A stretch of 64,000 bases of DNA from Pedobacter sandarakinus (GCF_026240095.1 NZ_JAPIVG010000002.1:610719-674718), one strand, 5' to 3'. Counted from the stretch's first letter, positions 46,258 to 56,104 are shown. The notes: a model not told the origin generated them from the sequence alone. Numbers and translations are program-made.

Positions 46258-49200
46258 TTAGTGTGTTTTTACTTGTTGACCGCGTTTAGCTAAAACTGCT
46301 TTGTATTCTTTGGGGAATACCTTTACAAAGTGGTTTGACTGGGTTTTCCAATCGCTTAAGATAAAATCTGCTACCTTACTGTCTGTTAAGCGAATATGTG
46401 TTTTAAGCAATGCCATTATTCTTTCTTCGTCTTCTGCCTGAAGGGGATCCAGATCAACCATTTCCTTATTACATTTCCTTGCAAAAGTGCCATTGGCATC
46501 ATAAACCCAAGCCACTCCACCGCTCATACCTGCTGCGAAGTTACTTCCGGTATCGCCAAGAATAAGTACTTCACCTCCGGTCATATATTCACAACCATGG
46601 TCGCCAACTCCCTCTACCACAGCAGTAGCACCAGAGTTACGTACTGCAAAACGCTCACCTGCCTTACCACGGGCAAACAATTCTCCTGATGTTGCACCAT
46701 AAAGCGCCACATTACCAATGATGATATTCTGCTCTGGAACAAATGTTGCATTTGAGAATGGATATATGGCTAATCGTGCACCAGATAAACCTTTACCAAC
46801 GTAATCATTTGCCTCTCCTTCGAGCGATAGGGTTACGCCACGTGTATTAAATGCACCGAAACTTTGCCCGGCAGACCCGACAAATTTAAAGTTGATTGTA
46901 TCCGGAGGTAATCCAGCACCCATATGTACTTTCGAAATCTCATTAGATAACATCGTACCTAGCGAACGGTCGGTATTTTTCACATTAAAACTGGCAAACA
47001 CTGGCTCGTTATGTGTAATGGCGGGCTGTGCAGCGGCAATCAATTGATGATCGAGTACGTGAGTTAAACCATGGTCTTGCGCTTCGGTGTTGTAGAGCGG
47101 TAAGCCATTGTCTGGCGCTTTGAAAAGAATTGCTGATAAATCAAGATATTTTAATTTCCAATCGTCTGCTGGTAACTCTCTAACTTTTAAGATATCTGCC
47201 TGTCCTATCATCTCGTTAATGGTTCTAAAACCCAGTTCAGCCATGATTTCCCTTAACTCTTCAGCTAAGAAATAGAATAGATTCACTACGTGATCTGCAT
47301 CGCCTGTAAATAATTTGCGCAGTTCCGGATCTTGCGTAGCTACACCTACAGGGCAAGTATTAAGATGGCATTTACGCATCATGATACAACCCGAGGTAAC
47401 GAGTGCTGCCGTGGCAACGCCCCATTCTTCTGCACCAAGTAGTGCCGCAATAGCAATATCACGACCGGTTTTAAGCTGCCCATCGGTTTGCAATACAATT
47501 CGGTTACGAAGTTTATTTTTTACCAAGGTTTGATGCGCTTCTGCCAATCCAAGCTCCCATGGTAAGCCGGCATGTTGAATAGATGTTAATGGAGATGCAC
47601 CGGTGCCGCCATCAAAACCAGACACCAGAATTACATCGGCATGAGCCTTAGCAACACCTGCAGAAATAGTTCCAACACCTGCTTTAGAAACCAATTTCAC
47701 ATTAATTCTTGCGGTGCGGTTTGCATTTTTTAAATCGTAGATCAGTTGAGCTAAATCTTCAATAGAATAGATGTCGTGATGCGGAGGAGGAGAAATCAAT
47801 CCCACTCCAGGAGTAGAGTGGCGAACTTTGGCAATCCAATCATCCACCTTGTGACCAGGTAATTGGCCACCCTCACCAGGTTTAGCACCCTGAGCCATTT
47901 TAATTTGAAGTTCATCAGCATTAGTTAAATAAGAACTTGTAACACCGAAGCGAGCAGAAGCAACCTGTTTAATTGCCGACCGCATACTATCGCCGTTCTC
48001 CATTTTAGTATAACGCATTTCATCTTCACCTCCCTCTCCGGTATTACTTTTGCCACCAATTCTGTTCATGGCAATGGCCAATGTAGAGTGGGCCTCATGT
48101 GAGATGGAACCGAATGACATTGCCCCTGTAGCGAACCTTTTCAAAATTGCTTCAGTTGGTTCAACCTCATTCAATGGAACTGAAGGGCGTGAATAATTGA
48201 AATCAAACAATCCACGAATGGTATAAGCTTGTTGGGTTTGCTCATTTACCAGTTTCGAATATTGTTTAAAGATATGATAATCGTTTTTACGGGTCGCATT
48301 TTGCAAAAGGTGTATCGTTTGTGGATTAAATAAATGCGCCTCACCACGACGACGGAATTTATATGTTCCTCCTGCAGGCAACAAATTTTCTGTTTGCGTG
48401 GCAGGACCAAAACTCCGATGGTGTTTCACCAATGTTTCCTTAGCTATTTCATCTAAACCTAAGCCACCAATACGAGAAACTGCACCGGTAAAGTAGTTGT
48501 CTACAACCTGTTTGTTTAAGCCTAAAATTTCAAATATCTGCGCACCTTGGTAAGACTGCAAGGTAGAAATTCCCATTTTAGAGAAAATCTTTAGTAAGCC
48601 ACTATTTACCGCGTAGATGTAATTTTTAGTCAACTGTGCGGCAGACAAGCCTGATTCTTTTTCGAAACCGCTAATTGTTTCAAGTGCCAAATAAGGGTTG
48701 ATGGCAGTAACACCAAAACCTAGCAGCGTTGCAAAATGATGCACTTCCCAAATATCTCCGGCCTCAATGACAATGCCCACAGCACCACGGTAACCTTTAC
48801 GTATCAGGTGGTGGTGGACAGCAGAAACTGCCAATAAAGATGGCATCGCGGCATGTTCAGAATCTATAGCCCGATCTGTTAGTACAATTACCTGAAAACC
48901 ATCTTCAACTGCATCTACAGCGTAGCGACAAAGTCGGTCTAAGGCTTTTGCCAGTGCACCAGGCTTTCCATCTGCCCTAAAATAAGTCTGCAAAGTTTTT
49001 GCCTGGAAAACGCCGGTATCTATACTTCTTAATTTCTCTAGTTCCTGGTTGGTTAGAATAGGATGCTTAATGGCTACGCAATGTGCCTGTAGCGGATTTT
49101 CTTCCAACAGATTACCATTGCTACCCATAAAACTCGCCAAACTCATTACCACTTTCTCACGAATGGGATCAATTGGGGGATTGGTTACCTGGGCAAACAA

Positions 49201-50757
49201 CTGTTTAAAATAATTGGAAAGGTGTTGCGGGCGTTTGGATAAAATAGCCAGTGGGGTATCAGTACCCATAGAACCAATTGGCTCTTTACCCTCTACAGCC
49301 ATCGGTTTAAGCAAAAGATCTACATCTTCCCTGCTGTAACCAAATACTTGCTGATATTTAAAAATAGACTCTTCCGATAAACCAGTAAACATTACCCTTG
49401 GCTCGGGAAGTTCCTCTAAACGGATCTGGTATTGATTAATCCAGTCGGCATACGGACTTTTACCGCAAACTTGCGTTTTAATTTCCGTGTCACTGATAAT
49501 CCTGCCCTGCTCCATGTCTACTACAAACATTTTACCGGGAGTTAAACGTCCTTTCTCGATGATGGTACTCTGATCGATAGCTAATGCACCAGCTTCAGAA
49601 CCCATAATCACCCGATCATCAGAAGTGATTGCGTAACGCGATGGGCGTAAACCATTACGATCGAGCGTAGCGCCGATTACTTTACCATCGGTGAATGCTA
49701 TTGCAGCAGGACCATCCCATGGCTCCATTAATGTTGCGTGAAATTCGTAAAATGCTTTTTTGAGGGGGTCCATGTCTTCATTACCGTCCCATGCCTCTGG
49801 TACCAACATCATTAACACATGCGGTAAACTTCTGCCAGCGTGCAGTAAAAGTTCGATCACGTTATCTAAACAGCCAGAATCAGAGTTAGTCTCGTCGATT
49901 ACCGGAAGAAGCATATCCAATTCTTCCGGTGTAAAATATGCTGAAGCGAAGGATTTTACACCAGCCCTGAACCAGTTGAGGTTACCCTGTAAGGTATTTA
50001 TTTCGCCATTATGGGCAATAAAGCGAAATGGTTGTGCCAAACGCCATGATGGAAAAGTATTTGTTGCAAACCTGGAGTGCACCAAACCCAGTGCAGAAAC
50101 CATCCGCTTATCGCTTAAATCGCTGAAATAGGTGCGAACCTGCAATGACGTAAGTTGTCCCTTATAGATAATTGTTTGCGCAGATAATGATACAATATAA
50201 AAGTCTTTACCCCCGTTAACGGTGTTTACGATGAGTTTGATGAGGTAATTTTTAAATACATATAATTTACGCTCGAAATCGGCACCCGGATTAATGGTAT
50301 ATGGGCGGGCGATGAAAACTTGCTCTATTTCAGGTTCAACAGAAAGTGCCATGTTTCCGATATCTGTTGTATCAACATCCACCTTTCTAAACCCTAAAAT
50401 TTCCAATCCCAATTTTTCTGCAGCACGATAAATAAGTTCTCTACATTCTTCTCTTGAACGGATATCTTTAGGCATAAACAGCATACCCACGCCGTAGTTG
50501 TTGGTTTCCGGCAAACTAAAGCCAGCTTTTAAACATTCATCATAAAAAAATTCGTGAGGAATCTGAATCATAATACCGGCACCATCGCCTGTATTTGGTT
50601 CTGCTCCACATGCCCCTCTATGATCTAGATTCTCTAAAATAGTAAGTGCATCGGAGATGATTTGATGCGATTTTCGCCCTTTCACATGTGCAACGAATCC
50701 AATGCCACAGGCATCGTGTTCAAATTGCGCATCGTACAATCCACTGTTTGGTTCCAT
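46258..50757 (-). CDS. gltB: Glutamate synthase large subunit
   Basis: A 1499-aa protein. After a short propeptide comes the glutaminase Cys in FEHDACGIGFVAH (Cys17 from the chosen start), then the central domain, the FMN-binding synthase barrel (VSGFDGGTGASPLTS, TDGQLKTGRDIAIA), the 3Fe-4S cysteines in CIMMRKCHLNTCPVG, and the C-terminal GXGXG domain (GEANDYVGKGLSGARL, TGGEVLILG). I chose ATG at 50757 (MEPNSGLYDA); the frame extends to 50802, but the extra 15 residues do not look like the family. It is operonic with gltD. Confidence 0.97.
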   Translation of the reverse strand: MEPNSGLYDAQFEHDACGIGFVAHVKGRKSHQIISDALTILENLDHRGACGAEPNTGDGAGIMIQIPHEFFYDECLKAGFSLPETNNYGVGMLFMPKDIRSREECRELIYRAAEKLGLEILGFRKVDVDTTDIGNMALSVEPEIEQVFIARPYTINPGADFERKLYVFKNYLIKLIVNTVNGGKDFYIVSLSAQTIIYKGQLTSLQVRTYFSDLSDKRMVSALGLVHSRFATNTFPSWRLAQPFRFIAHNGEINTLQGNLNWFRAGVKSFASAYFTPEELDMLLPVIDETNSDSGCLDNVIELLLHAGRSLPHVLMMLVPEAWDGNEDMDPLKKAFYEFHATLMEPWDGPAAIAFTDGKVIGATLDRNGLRPSRYAITSDDRVIMGSEAGALAIDQSTIIEKGRLTPGKMFVVDMEQGRIISDTEIKTQVCGKSPYADWINQYQIRLEELPEPRVMFTGLSEESIFKYQQVFGYSREDVDLLLKPMAVEGKEPIGSMGTDTPLAILSKRPQHLSNYFKQLFAQVTNPPIDPIREKVVMSLASFMGSNGNLLEENPLQAHCVAIKHPILTNQELEKLRSIDTGVFQAKTLQTYFRADGKPGALAKALDRLCRYAVDAVEDGFQVIVLTDRAIDSEHAAMPSLLAVSAVHHHLIRKGYRGAVGIVIEAGDIWEVHHFATLLGFGVTAINPYLALETISGFEKESGLSAAQLTKNYIYAVNSGLLKIFSKMGISTLQSYQGAQIFEILGLNKQVVDNYFTGAVSRIGGLGLDEIAKETLVKHHRSFGPATQTENLLPAGGTYKFRRRGEAHLFNPQTIHLLQNATRKNDYHIFKQYSKLVNEQTQQAYTIRGLFDFNYSRPSVPLNEVEPTEAILKRFATGAMSFGSISHEAHSTLAIAMNRIGGKSNTGEGGEDEMRYTKMENGDSMRSAIKQVASARFGVTSSYLTNADELQIKMAQGAKPGEGGQLPGHKVDDWIAKVRHSTPGVGLISPPPHHDIYSIEDLAQLIYDLKNANRTARINVKLVSKAGVGTISAGVAKAHADVILVSGFDGGTGASPLTSIQHAGLPWELGLAEAHQTLVKNKLRNRIVLQTDGQLKTGRDIAIAALLGAEEWGVATAALVTSGCIMMRKCHLNTCPVGVATQDPELRKLFTGDADHVVNLFYFLAEELREIMAELGFRTINEMIGQADILKVRELPADDWKLKYLDLSAILFKAPDNGLPLYNTEAQDHGLTHVLDHQLIAAAQPAITHNEPVFASFNVKNTDRSLGTMLSNEISKVHMGAGLPPDTINFKFVGSAGQSFGAFNTRGVTLSLEGEANDYVGKGLSGARLAIYPFSNATFVPEQNIIIGNVALYGATSGELFARGKAGERFAVRNSGATAVVEGVGDHGCEYMTGGEVLILGDTGSNFAAGMSGGVAWVYDANGTFARKCNKEMVDLDPLQAEDEERIMALLKTHIRLTDSKVADFILSDWKTQSNHFVKVFPKEYKAVLAKRGQQVKTH

Positions 50758-51152
50758 TCTTTGCTCGTTAGTTGTTAGTGTATAGGAAACACTAAGATAC
50801 AAAAAACGGGAGTCAGATTACAGAGTTAATATCACTTTTAGAATAATTTTAGTTTTTACGCAATAACAAGCAAATAAATTAGTCAATTATCAAAATAATA
50901 ATCGTTTAATTGCCATTTTAATAATGCCTTGTTTTGAGCTAAATCGACTGTTTTGGATGTTCTGCGACGTGTTTTTAATCAAGAATTTGATGATATAATG
51001 GATATAACATTAGCGTAAATTATCCTGCCGCAGTTGGAGATAATATAATTGCAGCTAAATCTTTTGAAAATTTTATTGTTTTAGCAATCAGCCACATAGC
51101 GTAAGGAGGTAAAAAATCAGAAAAATGCATTTCGCAAAACAACTTCTTTTTC
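50758..51152. other. Gap upstream of gltB
   Basis: An AT-rich region with the gltB promoter on the minus strand; no TAnnTTTG box is clear. The divergent SRP RNA promoter lies at the right end. Nothing else seen. Confidence 0.5.
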
Positions 51153-51160
51153 TACCTTTG
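51153..51160 (+). promoter_or_regulatory. -7 box of the SRP RNA gene
   Basis: TACCTTTG matches TAnnTTTG, just before the start of the SRP RNA stem. Confidence 0.65.
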
Positions 51161-51161
51161 T

Positions 51162-51268
51162 GCCGGGCAAGTCTTTTACGACCAGCTCCCTTTGAACTCC
51201 CCCAGGATGGGAACATAGCAAGGGTAGAAGGTTGTAGCGGTGCGATAGAAGGTGCTTGCCCTTTTTTC
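51162..51268 (+). ncRNA. ffs: Signal recognition particle 4.5S-type RNA
   Basis: The ends pair as GGGCAAG (51065-equivalent 51265-side) with CTTGCCC to form the terminal helix: GGGCAAG at 51065+100 region (51165-51171) and CTTGCCC at 51255-51261. The core has CCCCCAGGATGGGAACATAGCAAGGGTAG, split here as CCCCCAGGATG, tetraloop GGAA and CATAGCAAGGG, the conserved Ffh-binding domain of small bacterial SRP RNA. A T-run (51262-51272) ends the gene. Confidence 0.92.
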
Positions 51269-51373
51269 TTTTTTCCCTAGTGCCACCAACGAACGTTGGT
51301 GTAGACTCTGAAGGGTAAATAAAATTCTTCAGGGTTCATATCATTGAAACTCAAACTTTAAGAATTTATAAAC

Positions 51374-52033
51374 ATGAAATTTTTTATAGACACAGCTAAC
51401 CTCGATCAGATCAAAGAAGCATATGATTTGGGAATTTTGGATGGTGTTACCACCAACCCGAGCTTAATGGCCAAAGAAGGTATTACAGGAGAAGAGAACG
51501 TCATCAACCACTACAAAGCAATCTGCGACATTGTTGAAGCTAATGTGAGTGCGGAAGTGATTGCTACTACCTTCGACGAAATCGTTAAGGAAGGTGAAGC
51601 ATTAGCTGCCTTAAATCCGAAAATAGTTGTTAAAGTTCCAATGATAAAAGATGGCTTAAAAGCAATTAAATATTTTTCATCTAAAGGAATAAAAACTAAC
51701 TGCACCTTAATATTTTCAGCGGGACAGGCTTTATTAGCTGCCAAGGCAGGTGCAACTTACGTTTCTCCTTTCTTAGGTCGTTTAGACGATATATCAAATG
51801 ACGGGTTGATATTGATTGAAGACATTAGGACTATTTTCGACAATTACGGATACGAAACGCAAATCCTGGCTGCATCCATTCGTGGTCCTTTGCATATTGT
51901 TAATTGTGCTAAATTAGGTGCAGATGTAATTACGGCTCCATTAGCAGCAATTGTTGGCTTATTAAAACACCCATTAACAGATAGTGGTTTAGCTACGTTC
52001 TTAGCAGATCATGCTAAGGCTGCTGGCAAATAA
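51374..52033 (+). CDS. tal: Small transaldolase / fructose-6-phosphate aldolase family
   Basis: A 219-aa protein: [16 protein letters not shown] at the start, [11 protein letters not shown], the Schiff-base lysine in VVKVPM (about Lys87), and [11 protein letters not shown] plus [10 protein letters not shown] further on. Length and motifs fit the short MipB/TalC group, in which transaldolase and aldolase activity cannot be told apart by eye. It links the pentose phosphate pathway and glycolysis. A terminator follows. Confidence 0.95.
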   Translation: MKFFIDTANLDQIKEAYDLGILDGVTTNPSLMAKEGITGEENVINHYKAICDIVEANVSAEVIATTFDEIVKEGEALAALNPKIVVKVPMIKDGLKAIKYFSSKGIKTNCTLIFSAGQALLAAKAGATYVSPFLGRLDDISNDGLILIEDIRTIFDNYGYETQILAASIRGPLHIVNCAKLGADVITAPLAAIVGLLKHPLTDSGLATFLADHAKAAGK

Positions 52034-52055
52034 TACCTGCTATCCTGAAAAAATA

Positions 52056-52104
52056 AATCCTGAATAGTAATTGATGATTATTAATAACTATTCAGGATTT
52101 TTTG
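52056..52104 (+). terminator. Terminator of tal
   Basis: AATCCTGAATAGT pairs with ACTATTCAGGATT; a T-run follows. Confidence 0.92.
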
Positions 52105-52117
52105 TGTTCGAGAAGAT

Positions 52118-52624
52118 TTAAGTTAGGGACTGACGACTTAAAACTTCTTTAATATTTTCGTAAACAATTTGCTCGTCTGGAGCGATCAGTACTCCTTTCA
52201 CCCCTGCTCCATTTGCAGCCTCAACATCCCTTGGCTTATCCCCAATCATGACAGATTGTGATGGATCAATGTCGTACATGTCGATGGCATCCAAGATCAT
52301 TCCTGATGCCGGCTTTCTGCATTTACATGCATCACCCACCGAGGGATGATGAGGACAATAATAAAATCCTGCGATATCTGCACCCTTAGCCAGAAAAGCA
52401 TTCCTAAGCATTTGGTGCATGATGGCTAATTCCTGTTCAGTGTATCGCTTTAACGCAATTCCACCTTGGTTAGTAATTACAATTAACAAGTAACCTTCAT
52501 CATAGAACTTCTTTAGCACTGGTATCTGATAATTGAGGATCTGAAAATCTTCGACTTTGCAGATATAGTCGTAAATCTCGTGATTTAAAACACCATCACG
52601 ATCGAGAAAAATAGCTTTGTTCAT
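52118..52624 (-). CDS. gmhB: HAD-family histidinol/heptose-bisphosphate phosphatase, GmhB-like
   Basis: A 168-aa HAD protein: FLDRDGVLN (catalytic Asp pair), VITNQGGIALKRYT, zinc-loop cysteines and His in YYCPHHPSVGDACKCRKP, and VMIGDKPRDVEAANGAG. This motif set is that of D-glycero-D-manno-heptose-1,7-bisphosphate phosphatase for LPS core heptose. I chose ATG at 52624; the frame's first codon is a TTG two codons earlier. No other heptose gene is adjacent. Confidence 0.88.
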   Translation of the reverse strand: MNKAIFLDRDGVLNHEIYDYICKVEDFQILNYQIPVLKKFYDEGYLLIVITNQGGIALKRYTEQELAIMHQMLRNAFLAKGADIAGFYYCPHHPSVGDACKCRKPASGMILDAIDMYDIDPSQSVMIGDKPRDVEAANGAGVKGVLIAPDEQIVYENIKEVLSRQSLT

Positions 52625-52830
52625 AAACAATTAAAATGTAAATGGATGATGCACTTACATCCCATGTGGGCAAAAATAGAAAAAAATGCTAAGGAAACGC
52701 CTCAGTTTTAATCCCGAAAAACACATAAAATAGTTAAATCTACTTGTTGGCAACGCTAAGCAACTGCTTACTGCTATTGTATGATCGTATGCACCACTAA
52801 CCAACGCATGCTTACGGATTTACAAGCATA

Positions 52831-53943
52831 CTAGTTGGAGCTCACACACCTAAAACCTGTGTGTTCCAGTCCGGTATCAACAGAGGTTTTCATCCGTGAC
52901 GTTACCCTGTAGCCCTTGCAGTAGGAAGCGTTGCACATAAATGATCCTCCCCGAACGACTTTTTTAGGTATGGTAGGCTCCATTGGATCATAACTGGTTG
53001 TTGGACCGTTAGGATTGGTGACAGCCTCGGTCAAAGATTGGTAGTAATCTGGCCTGTACCAGTCACTGCACCATTCCCAAACATTACCAGCCATATCAAA
53101 CAAGCCATAGCCATTGGCCTTAAAGGTTTTAACGGCGGCAAGCCCTTTGATTCCATCCCAATTGGTATTTTTTATGGGAAAGTTGCCTTGCCAGGTATTT
53201 GCCTTTGCCTTGCCAGCTTCTATATCTTCGTTGCCCCAAGGGTACTTATTATCTTTCAATCCTCCCCTTGCTGCAAACTCCCACTCTGCCTCTGTCGGCA
53301 GACGTTTTCCCGCCCATTTGCAGTAAGCCATAGCATCATCCCAGGATACGTGAACTACCGGAAAATTTTCTTTTCCTTTGATGCTGCTACCCGGTCCGTG
53401 CGGATGTCTCCAATCTGCACCTTTTACCCATCTCCACCATTGCGAAGCATCATTTAGAGATGTAATTGAGGGCGGCTGATAAAAAACTAAGGAAGCGGCA
53501 ACAAAAACACTGTCTGGTGGGCGGGGTGTTCCTGGTGGAAGTTGCTTTTTCATTTCTTCCCAATCAGGCTTCTTTTCGGCTGTAGTAACATATCCGGTTT
53601 CATCAATAAATTTCTGAAAACTTGCATTGGTTACTTCGGTAGCATCGATCCAAAATGGTGACAACTTAACTTCGTGTTGAGGATATTCGTCGTCTCTTCC
53701 TTCTTGGTCTGAAGCGCCCATCTTAAATGAACCAGCGTCTATAAATACCATTCCATCATGGCTTACCTTGTGGCTACTAAAAATCGATGTATCTTTTACG
53801 GCGCCAAATCTGCTGGGTAAGTTTTTCTCGCAAGATGCTAATGAATCCTGTTTTCGCTTCAGGTCATCTTCTTTTTTCGGCCCACTGCAGGACCACACAA
53901 CACAAACAACAGCAACAGCAACGGCATTTTTCAGGTATGACAT
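52831..53943 (-). CDS. Lipoprotein formylglycine-generating enzyme homologue
   Basis: A 370-aa protein with a lipobox (AVVCVVWSC, Cys19) and an FGE-sulfatase domain from about residue 65 (MVFIDAGSFKMGASDQEGR, EYPQHEVKLSPFWID, RLPTEAEWEFAARGG, DMAGNVWEWCSDWY). The catalytic cysteine pair is in FMCNASYCKGYR, Cys337 and Cys342, spaced as in true FGE. Many bacterial FGE-like proteins lack the pair, so this one may oxidise a sulfatase Cys to formylglycine, though as an outer-membrane or periplasmic lipoprotein. No sulfatase gene is nearby. Start ATG at 53943. Confidence 0.88.
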   Translation of the reverse strand: MSYLKNAVAVAVVCVVWSCSGPKKEDDLKRKQDSLASCEKNLPSRFGAVKDTSIFSSHKVSHDGMVFIDAGSFKMGASDQEGRDDEYPQHEVKLSPFWIDATEVTNASFQKFIDETGYVTTAEKKPDWEEMKKQLPPGTPRPPDSVFVAASLVFYQPPSITSLNDASQWWRWVKGADWRHPHGPGSSIKGKENFPVVHVSWDDAMAYCKWAGKRLPTEAEWEFAARGGLKDNKYPWGNEDIEAGKAKANTWQGNFPIKNTNWDGIKGLAAVKTFKANGYGLFDMAGNVWEWCSDWYRPDYYQSLTEAVTNPNGPTTSYDPMEPTIPKKVVRGGSFMCNASYCKGYRVTSRMKTSVDTGLEHTGFRCVSSN

Positions 53944-54047
53944 ACAAATTATTGAGTTTTAAAATTAAAAATTTTCTACAAAAAACCGAACATAAATATT
54001 TAATTAGCTTATAAATCAATAGAGTAGCAGTTTTGAAATACTTTTAT

Positions 54048-54078
54048 TTGCATCCAAAGCATTTGAACGCTATATTTG
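54048..54078 (+). promoter_or_regulatory. Promoter of tRNA-Lys copy 2
   Basis: TTG at 54048-54050 and TATATTTG at 54071-54078, 20 nt apart. The flank differs from that of copy 1, so the promoter is outside the duplicated block. Confidence 0.75.
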
Positions 54079-54116
54079 CATCACTTTAAAGAAACAGACA
54101 CTGTTTAATAAAAGTT

Positions 54117-54189
54117 GATTCCGTAGCTCAGCTGGTAGAGCATTACACTTTTAATGTAGTGGTCCTGGGTTCGAATCCCAGCGGGATCA
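54117..54189 (+). tRNA. tRNA-Lys (anticodon TTT), copy 2
   Basis: Identical over 73 nt to the tRNA at 34160-34232, with the same cloverleaf and loop CTTTTAA. CCA is not encoded. The downstream terminator and remnant block are also shared. Confidence 0.97.
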
Positions 54190-54192
54190 CGA

Positions 54193-54222
54193 AAGCCTCT
54201 AACGAAAGTTGGAGGCTTTTTC
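54193..54222 (+). terminator. Terminator of tRNA-Lys copy 2
   Basis: The same AGCCTCTAAC/GTTGGAGGCT stem as at copy 1, with a T-run two bases shorter. Confidence 0.9.
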
Positions 54223-54308
54223 GTTACAAGGATTCGAACCCGGGTTCGATTTGTAAAAGGCTCAAGGTTGTGTTCGGGGTTGCGGGTCTGAGCCAATCCC
54301 AGCGGGAT
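54223..54308 (+). repeat. Second copy of the post-tRNA block with the tRNA 3'-end remnant
   Basis: The same block as at 34268-34353 with about four substitutions; it ends AATCCCAGCGGGAT. Homology stops here: copy 1 continues CACGAAAACC, this copy continues TACCAGGATC. Confidence 0.85.
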
Positions 54309-54606
54309 TACCAGGATCTAAAAACCTTTCAGAAATGAAAGTTTTTTATGATATTATCATTCATGCGAGGGTACATACCTCCGAGAAAGGGTTTTCATAA
54401 TCACCAACTTTACAATTAGGAGAACTATTGAAGGTATATGTATTATTAGGAAGCACTTTGGAACTTCAGAAAAACAGTAAACTTGAATTGGCAACCCTTT
54501 TATCTCAATAGATATTTCGAAAACACTTCCCCGCAATTAACTGAAATATCTATCGAGCTGTAGCGATTGGCCTAAAGGTTTCGTTTTAAAATAAAATCGA
54601 TTGGTT
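54309..54606. other. Non-coding stretch after the second tRNA block
   Basis: Besides the hairpin at 54319-54347 I see nothing; it ends with the upstream region of the lipoprotein gene. Confidence 0.5.
54319..54347 (+). terminator. Hairpin with T-run
   Basis: AAACCTTTCA GAAA TGAAAGTTTTTT, a terminator-like hairpin after the tRNA block. No clear gene is upstream. Confidence 0.5.
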
Positions 54607-54990
54607 ATGAGAAAATTTAAAATTTACATGGTTCTTGGTATAACAATTATCGTCCTGCTTTCGTGTGGCAAAAACCCACTTAGTGATAGACCTGGTGAGG
54701 TGTATGGTACTTGGAAGTTAACTGAAACGCTGTTTGATCCGGGAGATGGTAGTGGAAAATATGAAAAGGTGAAGGAAAACAAATCTCTTAACTTGTCAAA
54801 AACTGGCATCATCTCTGGTGATGCTTTACCAGATTTAAACGCCTTCAGAATTTTAGATAGTGTAAGAATGGAGGTCACTTTAAAAGCAAATCAAACTATT
54901 TTGGTTTATAGATATAAAGCTACGGCAAATATGCTTACACTGAATCCACCTTGTATCGAAGGTTGTGGATATCGCTTTATAAGAAGGTAG
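54607..54990 (+). CDS. Small lipocalin-like lipoprotein, function unknown
   Basis: A 127-aa protein with a lipoprotein signal (MVLGITIIVLLSC, lipobox LLSC, Cys at about 20). The mature part starts GKNPLSD and has YGTWKLTETLFDPGDGSG, the GxWxL pattern seen in lipocalin-like proteins of Bacteroidota, and ends CIEGCGYRFIRR. I chose ATG at 54607; the frame's first codon is a TTG. Family beyond lipocalin-like is not recognised. Confidence 0.75.
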   Translation: MRKFKIYMVLGITIIVLLSCGKNPLSDRPGEVYGTWKLTETLFDPGDGSGKYEKVKENKSLNLSKTGIISGDALPDLNAFRILDSVRMEVTLKANQTILVYRYKATANMLTLNPPCIEGCGYRFIRR

Positions 54991-54992
54991 AT

Positions 54993-55024
54993 TACCTCAG
55001 AAGCGCTAATAGTACTGAGGTGTA
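54993..55024 (+). terminator. Terminator-like hairpin after the lipoprotein gene
   Basis: TTACCTCAG pairs with CTGAGGTGTAA around a loop AAGCGCTAATAGTA; a short T-tract follows. Confidence 0.55.
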
Positions 55025-55273
55025 ATTTTATCTAGGTAGATTTCCAACTGTCAATGTCGAATGATCGTTTACTAATTCGGGCCAATGGTAAAATATTGAC
55101 TACCTAAAGTGAAAACTACAGTCTTTTAATAACTTTTACGTTGATGACTTCCTTATCTAATTTAAATTTTCTAGCGTAACAAAGCGCAATGCGTTAATTT
55201 GATTTGAAAATGGTTCAGTAACGCTATATAGAAGCAGTACCGAACCAATCCTCGAAAAGTGTTACTGTCTATG

Positions 55274-56104
55274 TTATAAACTGGTACGATTGTGATAAGC
55301 TGTAATGCCTTCACCTATGGTATTTACAAAGTTATCTTCCAAATCATCCATGGTATGCCACTTTACACCATTCTCGCCAGCTTCTGCATAAATTACCCCA
55401 ATTTTACTTTCACCATCAATAATGCGGTAAGTACCATTATCTTGCGGTTCAATACCATATTTCCCAGAAGTGGTATCAACTACGAAATAATCTGCGTTTT
55501 CAGAATGGTAGTCAGCATTTACTTCTGCAGAACTTAATCCTGATGAACGCTCAACCAATTCGTGTATCGTATTCGATTCCTCTACTCGTTCCTCTGGTAA
55601 AATAGATGGGTTGCTTTGTTCAGCAAACTGGTGCCTACTGATGATGTTTCCCCTATCAAAATGATGGTGTTGGTAAAAATCTTCGGTTGCTCCTTCAGCA
55701 ATTTCTTCCTCAATTCTTAGTGCCGCAGGACTTCCAATGGCAGCTCTGATTTGCATCTCCGTATCGCGGGTAACCTCATTAATGATATAATTAGGCATAG
55801 ATTGGTACTGACCCTCGTGCATCACAGGTAAGACTACAGATTTATCATCACCTAAATTTACATATCCGATTGGGAATAAAACAGCTTTTCCTTCCCCACC
55901 AACCAACTCCGGCCTCAAATCAACAATGACATAACGAATAGCGTTTTGTGTTGGATCAAACAACAAATCCCTTACTTTACCTATTTCTGCTGAACTTTCG
56001 TCCTTAACTATCCAGCCCGTAATGTCTGCTTCACCATCATTAACACGGTAATCACCACTCGATAGTTCTTCAAGATTTAAATATTCAATATTTCTTGCGT
56101 TCAT
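55274..56104 (-). CDS. PRC-barrel domain protein
   Basis: A 276-aa protein. A PRC-barrel domain lies at about residues 5-90 (YRVNDGEADITGWIVKDESS, IGKVRDLLFDPTQNAIRYVIVDL). A second, diverged copy of the same layout follows near the end (KYGIEPQDNGTYRIIDGESKIGVIYAEAG). The middle is charged, with IEEEIAEGATEDFYQHHH. Proteins of this group in Bacteroidota are often stress-linked; function is unknown. I chose ATG at 56104 (MNARNIEYLN); the frame extends to 56158 but the extra 18 residues are not barrel-like. Confidence 0.82.
   Translation of the reverse strand: MNARNIEYLNLEELSSGDYRVNDGEADITGWIVKDESSAEIGKVRDLLFDPTQNAIRYVIVDLRPELVGGEGKAVLFPIGYVNLGDDKSVVLPVMHEGQYQSMPNYIINEVTRDTEMQIRAAIGSPAALRIEEEIAEGATEDFYQHHHFDRGNIISRHQFAEQSNPSILPEERVEESNTIHELVERSSGLSSAEVNADYHSENADYFVVDTTSGKYGIEPQDNGTYRIIDGESKIGVIYAEAGENGVKWHTMDDLEDNFVNTIGEGITAYHNRTSL

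Noticed and set aside
54105..54296. A 63-aa minus-strand frame over tRNA-Lys copy 2
   Set aside because: It is antisense to the tRNA and its remnant block; such frames (with RDPAGIRTQD) are familiar spurious proteins.
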